Shown piece by piece: positions 1-5,117 of a DNA stretch of 5,117 nt. Position numbers and translations under genes: made by a program. The stretch spans positions 1 to 5,117 of the forward strand of contig JAKAHL010000170.1 of the NCBI GenBank assembly GCA_021815005.1, given 5' to 3'. Every line of letters starts with the position of its first letter. The first letter of the stretch is position 1. This DNA is from Chloroflexota bacterium. Lineage in GTDB: Bacteria; Chloroflexota; Limnocylindria; Limnocylindrales; CSP1-4. The notes beneath the pieces are model-generated. The model did not search any database. It had not been told where the DNA came from and saw only the letters and a program-made list of their open reading frames with translations.

Positions 1-166
1 CGATGGCGCCGGTCACCACGTTGACGACCAGCGTCGCCAGCCGCACGGGCCCGGCCTGGTCCACGCCACGCAGCACTTCGACGAGGACGAACGCCGCGTA
101 CCCGAACAGGAGCGCGGCGGCCAGCACCAGGATGGCGACGAGAAGCCGCCGGTTGCGATCGGACAT
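1..166 (-). CDS. Small membrane protein, C-terminus cut by window edge
   Basis: The reading frame opens with ATG at 166-164 and has no stop before the left edge, so only the first 55 residues are visible. They begin MSDRNRRLL, a short basic cytoplasmic-type start. A hydrophobic stretch follows (about residues 8-32, rich in Leu, Val and Ala), then a polar turn (RGVDQAGPVR) and the start of a second hydrophobic stretch (LATLVVNVV). This suggests an inner-membrane protein with at least two helices, positive-inside at the N-terminus. The start lies 11 bases after the pyrC stop, behind a weak GGGGG ribosome site, so it is probably the fourth gene of the pyr operon. Actinobacterial pyr operons often carry a small membrane protein gene between pyrC and carA. 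That is an analogy only, since no family motif can be recognised in the visible part. Function unknown. Confidence 0.6.
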   Translation of the reverse strand, partial: MSDRNRRLLVAILVLAAALLFGYAAFVLVEVLRGVDQAGPVRLATLVVNVVTGAI

Positions 167-177
167 GCGCGCCCCCG

Positions 178-1571
178 TCAGCCCTCCGCGTGCGCGACGC
201 GGCCGCCGGCGAGGACGAGGCGGACCGCGCCCGGGACGGCGCGCCCGAGCAGCGGGGTGTTCTTGCCCTTCGACCGCAGCGATGCCGCGCTGACGGCCCA
301 CGATGCGTCCGCGTCCACCACCACCAGGTCGGCGGGCTCGCCCAGGCGCAGTCCGGGACGAAGCCCGGCGCGCGGGCCCAGCACGGCGGCCGGCCCGCTC
401 GTCAGCAGCGCCACGGCCCGCATCAGCGGCACCTCGCCCGCCGCCACGGCCGCCAGCACCGTCGAGAGCGCCGTCTCGATCCCGCTGATGCCGTTGGCCG
501 CCCACCCGAACTCCACGTGCTTGTCCACCGCGGTGTGGGGCGCGTGGTCGGTGGCGATCGCGTCAGCGGTCCCGTCGCGCAGGGCCGCGCGGCAGGCGGC
601 CGCGTCCTCGGCCGGGCGAAGCGGCGGGTTGACCCGCAGCGACGTGTCGAACGGGGGGGCGGCGAGCGCGCCGTCGGCCCACGGGTCGCGGGCACGGCCC
701 TCGGCATCGAGCGCCTCCCAGGCCCACCGGCGGGAGCCGGCGACCCACTCGTCGGTGAAGGCGAGGTGGTGCGGCGTCACGTCGCAGGTGACCGGCAGGC
801 CCGCGGCCTTGGCGGCCCGGACGTGCGCGATGGACGCGGCAGTGGACAGGTGGGTGAGGTGGAGCCGCGCGCCGGGCACGTCGCGCACGACGTCGGCGAG
901 GATCGCGATCGAGCGCGCCACCGACCCGGCCTCGGCCGCGACGGGCCAGCCCCGGAGGCCCAGCACCGTGGCGACGTAGCCCTCGGACGCCTCCGCGCCG
1001 GCGGTCTGGGTCGCGTCCTCAGGGTGGTCCACGATGGGCAGGCCGAACGCCCCGGCGTACGCGAGCGCGTTGCGCATCAGCGTGGCCGACCCCACCGAGG
1101 CGCCGTCGTCCGAGAACCCCACCACGCCGGCGTCAGCCAGCTCGCCCATCGCGGACAGCGTCTCGCCCTTGCGCCCGGCCGTCACCGCGCCATAAGCCAG
1201 CACGCGCACCGGCGATCCGGTGGCGGCCGCCGACGCCCGAACCCGCGCCAGGACCGACGGGTCGTCCAGCGCGGGAGTGGTGTTGGGCATGAGCGCGACG
1301 GCCGTGAACCCGCCGCGCGCCGCCGCGGCGAGGCCCGTGGCGACCGTCTCGGCGTCCTCGTTGCCCGGCTCGCGGAAGTGCGCGTGCATGTCCACGAGGC
1401 CCGGCAGGATCAGCCGGCCCGTCGGGCCGAGCCCGTCGGCCGCGGAGCCCGAGAGCCAGGTCAGCCGCTCGAGCACGCCTCCGCGCACCACCGCCTCCAC
1501 CGCGCCCTCGCGCCCGGCCGCCGGGTCCACCGCCCAGCCGCAGATCGTCGCGTCATGCCCGCCGTTCGCGC

Positions 1572-1575
<4 letters not shown>
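178..1575 (-). CDS. pyrC: Dihydroorotase (class I)
   Basis: Dihydroorotase cyclises N-carbamoyl-L-aspartate to dihydroorotate, step three of UMP synthesis, as a zinc enzyme in the cytoplasm. The 465-residue product carries the family's metal and substrate motifs in order: DMHAHFREP (62-70, with the HxH pair 64/66), MPNT (96-99), FSDDG (154-158, the Asp ligand position of bacterial class I enzymes), DHPED (183-187, where many relatives have HCED), THLST (241-245), VTPHH (266-270), VNPPLR (315-320) and TDHAPH (342-347), then GISGIETAL. The GTG start at 1575 is chosen because GGAGG (1587-1583) lies 7 bases upstream and because the GTGA overlaps the pyrB stop. The frame stays open to 2007, but the extra residues are the antisense-like shadow of pyrB. 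The protein is longer than the usual ~430 residues, mainly through an insertion around residues 280-311. All catalytic positions look intact. Confidence 0.96.
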
Positions 1576-3244
<1,669 letters not shown>

Positions 3245-3276
3245 CCGCGCCCGGCGGCCGGCGGGGCGGCTCGCGT

Positions 3277-3301
3277 CCCGGGGGAGTCTCCGACGCCCGG
3301 G
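3277..3301 (-). terminator. Weak hairpin after the barrel-protein gene
   Basis: CCCGGG at 3301-3296 and again at 3282-3277 can pair into a 6-bp stem with a 13-base loop, starting 2 bases after the stop codon at 3303. No U-tract follows. It might end transcription before the pyr promoter, or be chance in such GC-rich DNA. Confidence 0.3.
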
Positions 3302-3302
3302 C

Positions 3303-3854
3303 TCAGTACACCGTGACCGTCACCCGTGCGGTGCCGGCCCACGGGGCGCAGCCGCAGACAGCGAAGAAGTCCGGGCGGTAGAGGTCCACGATGCGCCCGG
3401 CGCCCTGCGGCCCGAAGTCGGTGACGGTGCGCAGGACGCAGCCGCCGGGGCCGCAGATGCGAACCGTCGTGCCGTACGCGAGCCGCATCGCCGTGGTGCC
3501 GGCGTCATAGAACGTTGCGATGCCCGACAGCGTGTACCGCCCCGGCTTCCAGTCCGTGCCGGCGCTCACCGACGGCAGCGAGACCGACGGCCGCGAGGTG
3601 GGCACCGAGGGCGCCGAGCCGCGCTCGACGAGCTGCGTCTCGCTGCCCAGGAAGCCCGCGGCGCGAAGCCCGGCATCGAGCGCCACCGCCGGCGAGGATG
3701 CCGGGGCGCCCGACTGGATCTGCATTTGCATGAAGGCGGCTGCCGGGAGTTCCCGGGCCGGCGAGGGGGCCGTCGAGCCGGCGGGTCCTGGCAATCCGAT
3801 CAGGGCGGCGGCGGCGATGAGCGCCGAGGCCGCGACGACCGCACTGCGTCGCAT
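3303..3854 (-). CDS. Secreted double-psi beta-barrel (RlpA/3D-like) protein
   Basis: The 183-residue product begins with a clear signal peptide: MRR, then a hydrophobic core (about residues 5-21), then a small-residue cleavage region near GPAGSTA (23-29). A low-complexity Ala/Pro/Ser segment follows (about 30-105). The C-terminal domain (108-183) runs from LSGIATFYDAG through YGTTVRICGPGGC and TDFGPQGAGRIVDLY to the end. The YGTxVRI, DxGP (146-149) and GRIVDL (153-158) elements resemble the double-psi barrel of RlpA and 3D-domain cell-wall proteins. The domain is short and lacks the usual TANGE-like segment of RlpA. Four cysteines (134, 139, 167, 169) could form disulfides outside the cell. 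The exact family and any peptidoglycan-cleaving activity are unproven. The ATG lacks a Shine-Dalgarno, and a -10-like box 9 bases upstream suggests a near-leaderless mRNA. Confidence 0.8.
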   Translation of the reverse strand: MRRSAVVAASALIAAAALIGLPGPAGSTAPSPARELPAAAFMQMQIQSGAPASSPAVALDAGLRAAGFLGSETQLVERGSAPSVPTSRPSVSLPSVSAGTDWKPGRYTLSGIATFYDAGTTAMRLAYGTTVRICGPGGCVLRTVTDFGPQGAGRIVDLYRPDFFAVCGCAPWAGTARVTVTVY

Positions 3855-3863
3855 GAGGACGGG

Positions 3864-3891
3864 AATCTAGCGCATTCCGGCGCGAGCGCAA
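3864..3891 (-). promoter_or_regulatory. Promoter of the barrel-protein gene, probably leaderless
   Basis: The minus strand carries TTGCGC (3891-3886), a 16-base spacer and TAGATT (3869-3864), resembling TTGACA/TATAAT. Only nine bases separate the -10 box from the ATG at 3854, so the transcript would have a leader of just a few bases. This agrees with the missing ribosome site. Confidence 0.45.
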
Positions 3892-3915
3892 GCCGGGACC
3901 CGCGTCGCAGGGCGT

Positions 3916-3938
3916 CGAGCCGCGGGCGGCGCGGCTCG
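3916..3938 (-). terminator. Perfect 9-bp hairpin after the propeller gene
   Basis: CGAGCCGCG and CGCGGCTCG form a perfect 9-bp stem around a five-base loop, beginning 7 bases after the stop codon ending at 3946. No T-run follows on the minus strand, so it is not a classical intrinsic terminator. It may work as a U-less terminator or as a 3'-end-protecting structure. It lies between this stop and the next promoter. Confidence 0.5.
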
Positions 3939-3945
3939 CGGGGCG

Positions 3946-5117
3946 TCAGGGAAGGACCGTCCCGATCCCCATCGCCGGCACCACGATGCGCCCATACAGC
4001 GCGCCCGACCAGGCGAGCACCTCGACCACGCCCGCGGCGCTGTCCGCCGACGAGGTCCACACCAGACGCCCGGTCCGCAGGGAGAAGTCCGGGCTCGCGG
4101 GCGTCGCCCCCAGCATCGGGCTGCCCAGGTCCGGCATGTGCGTGACGGGGTCCAGCCGGTAGAGGCTGAGCTGGCCGTCGGGCGCCCCACCCTGCGCGGC
4201 CGTCCAGATGGCGAGGGCGCTGTCGTCGTCGGACCAGCGCGCCTGCCAGCCGGCCGGCGGTGCGGCCACGAGCGACTGCGGGGCCGGGGTCGCGCCGGCC
4301 GACGGGCTCGCCCAGACCGGTGATCCGATGCCGGCGAGCGGAGCGGTCAGGCTGGCCGGGTCGAGCGAGGGGGTGGGCGTCGGGCTCGGGGTTGGGCTGG
4401 GCGTGGGACTGGGGCTGGGCGTGGGGCTGGGCGTCGCGAGAAGGCCGCTGGCGAGCGGATCCGCGGACGGCGCCATGGTGGGCGGACTGGCCGAGGGGGT
4501 CGGCTCGAACGGCCCCGTCGGGACGCTCGACCAGCCGCCGACAACGAGCTGGCCAAGGTCGGGAACCCAGGCCAGGCCGTCCGGGGCGAGCCGCACGGTT
4601 CCGGACCACCAGACGGCCATCGTGCCGTCCGGCGACACCGCCGGCAGCCACGTGCCGGGTGCGCCGACCTGGGCTGAGAGGCCCGTGGCGAGGTCCAGCA
4701 GGTAGGTGGACGGGACCCCGTCGATGACGCGGCTCACCAAGATCCCGCTGGCCGCCCAGCCGGCGAGCCAGCTGGCATGGTCGGAGGTGACCGGTCGCGC
4801 CGCCGCGTCCCCGGGCGACCACACGTAGATGTCAGGACCGGTGGCGTCATCCGACGGCCGGGCCGCGAACGCGAGGCTCACGCCTCCGGGCGCATACACC
4901 GGCGAGCCGACCACGGTGATCCCGCTGGCGATCTGGGTCGCCGTCTCGGGCGCGGGCTGCGGGGGCGCCGAGGTGCCGGCCGACGGGCCCGAACCGGTCG
5001 CGGCACCCGACGCCCGCGGAGAGCCCGAGCCGGGGGCACCGGCATCGGACGCGCCAGGCACGAGGGACGCGGGGACGGCGCCCGGCGCCACACCGGACGG
5101 CACGGGCGAATCGGATG
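3946..5117 (-). CDS. PD40/TolB-like beta-propeller protein, N-terminus outside window
   Basis: The frame is open to the right edge; 389 residues plus the stop are visible. A GTG at 5103 exists, but the low-complexity sequence continues in frame before it, so the true start is probably beyond the window. Counting from that GTG, residues 1-58 are Ala/Pro/Ser/Gly-rich linker. Residues 60-190 hold propeller-type strands, with the blade signatures SPVYAPGG, DIYVWSPGD and PAVSPDGTMAVWW. Residues 200-250 are a Ser/Thr-Pro linker. Residues 255-385 hold further blades, including SPVWAS, ARWSDDDSALAIWTA and LSLYRLDP. The SPDG/SDDD turns with following hydrophobic strands are typical of TolB/WD40-like PD40 repeats. 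The linkers suggest a protein on or beyond the membrane; a signal or anchor would lie in the missing part. Binding partner and function are unknown. Confidence 0.7.
   Translation of the reverse strand, partial: SDSPVPSGVAPGAVPASLVPGASDAGAPGSGSPRASGAATGSGPSAGTSAPPQPAPETATQIASGITVVGSPVYAPGGVSLAFAARPSDDATGPDIYVWSPGDAAARPVTSDHASWLAGWAASGILVSRVIDGVPSTYLLDLATGLSAQVGAPGTWLPAVSPDGTMAVWWSGTVRLAPDGLAWVPDLGQLVVGGWSSVPTGPFEPTPSASPPTMAPSADPLASGLLATPSPTPSPSPTPSPTPSPTPTPSLDPASLTAPLAGIGSPVWASPSAGATPAPQSLVAAPPAGWQARWSDDDSALAIWTAAQGGAPDGQLSLYRLDPVTHMPDLGSPMLGATPASPDFSLRTGRLVWTSSADSAAGVVEVLAWSGALYGRIVVPAMGIGTVLP
4369..4434 (-). repeat. Ser-Pro/Thr-Pro repeat linker
   Basis: Twenty-two codons encode alternating Pro with Ser or Thr (pattern TPSP/TPTP) and give an imperfect 6- and 12-base DNA repeat. 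It joins the two halves of the propeller-like protein. Such stretches are extended, flexible and often glycosylated in exported proteins of high-GC bacteria. Repeat number may vary between strains by slippage. Confidence 0.85.

Noticed and set aside
4369..4434. Short repeats as a CRISPR array or satellite
   Set aside because: The repeats are contiguous 6/12-base units without spacers and encode a regular Ser/Thr-Pro linker in frame.
3800..4822. 340-residue minus-strand ORF overlapping the propeller gene
   Set aside because: Arg/Gly/His-rich translation without motifs. The other frame shows propeller signatures and a sensible linker.

Overview
The window reads as part of a chromosome from a very GC-rich bacterium. 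All supported genes lie on the minus strand, so they are described here from high to low coordinates. Long spurious ORFs in every frame are a by-product of the GC bias. The Ser/Pro/Thr-rich exported proteins, the apparently leaderless promoter and the pyrR-pyrB-pyrC-membrane protein order fit a high-GC Chloroflexota lineage (Limnocylindria-like) or an actinomycete. The sequence alone does not decide between them.

Right part (about 3303-5117): two genes for proteins that probably act outside the cytoplasm. The first runs off the right edge. It encodes a PD40/TolB-type beta-propeller-like protein with a low-complexity Ala/Pro/Ser/Gly segment and a Ser-Pro/Thr-Pro linker. It ends just before a perfect 9-bp hairpin. 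The second, with its own promoter-like sequence, encodes a 183-residue secreted protein with a signal peptide and a C-terminal double-psi beta-barrel (RlpA/3D-like) domain carrying four cysteines.

Left part (1-3250): a pyrimidine biosynthesis operon in the order pyrR - pyrB - pyrC - small membrane protein (cut by the left edge). pyrR/pyrB and pyrB/pyrC each overlap by 4 bases (ATGA and GTGA), and the membrane protein starts 11 bases after pyrC. PyrB (aspartate carbamoyltransferase) and PyrC (dihydroorotase) catalyse the second and third steps of UMP synthesis. PyrR is the uridine-nucleotide-sensing RNA-binding regulator.

The most interesting part is the short pyrR leader (about 3142-3222). 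It holds two tandem hairpins with the loop sequence CCGUGA, which match the known PyrR-binding consensus UCCNGNGAGG (the first copy 10/10, the second 9/10). A strong Shine-Dalgarno AAGGAGG follows directly. That Shine-Dalgarno is badly placed for the pyrR ATG but well placed for an eight-codon mini-ORF whose TGA overlaps the pyrR ATG. No U-tract terminator is visible in the leader. The layout suggests PyrR feedback at the level of translation initiation, passed along the operon by translational coupling.
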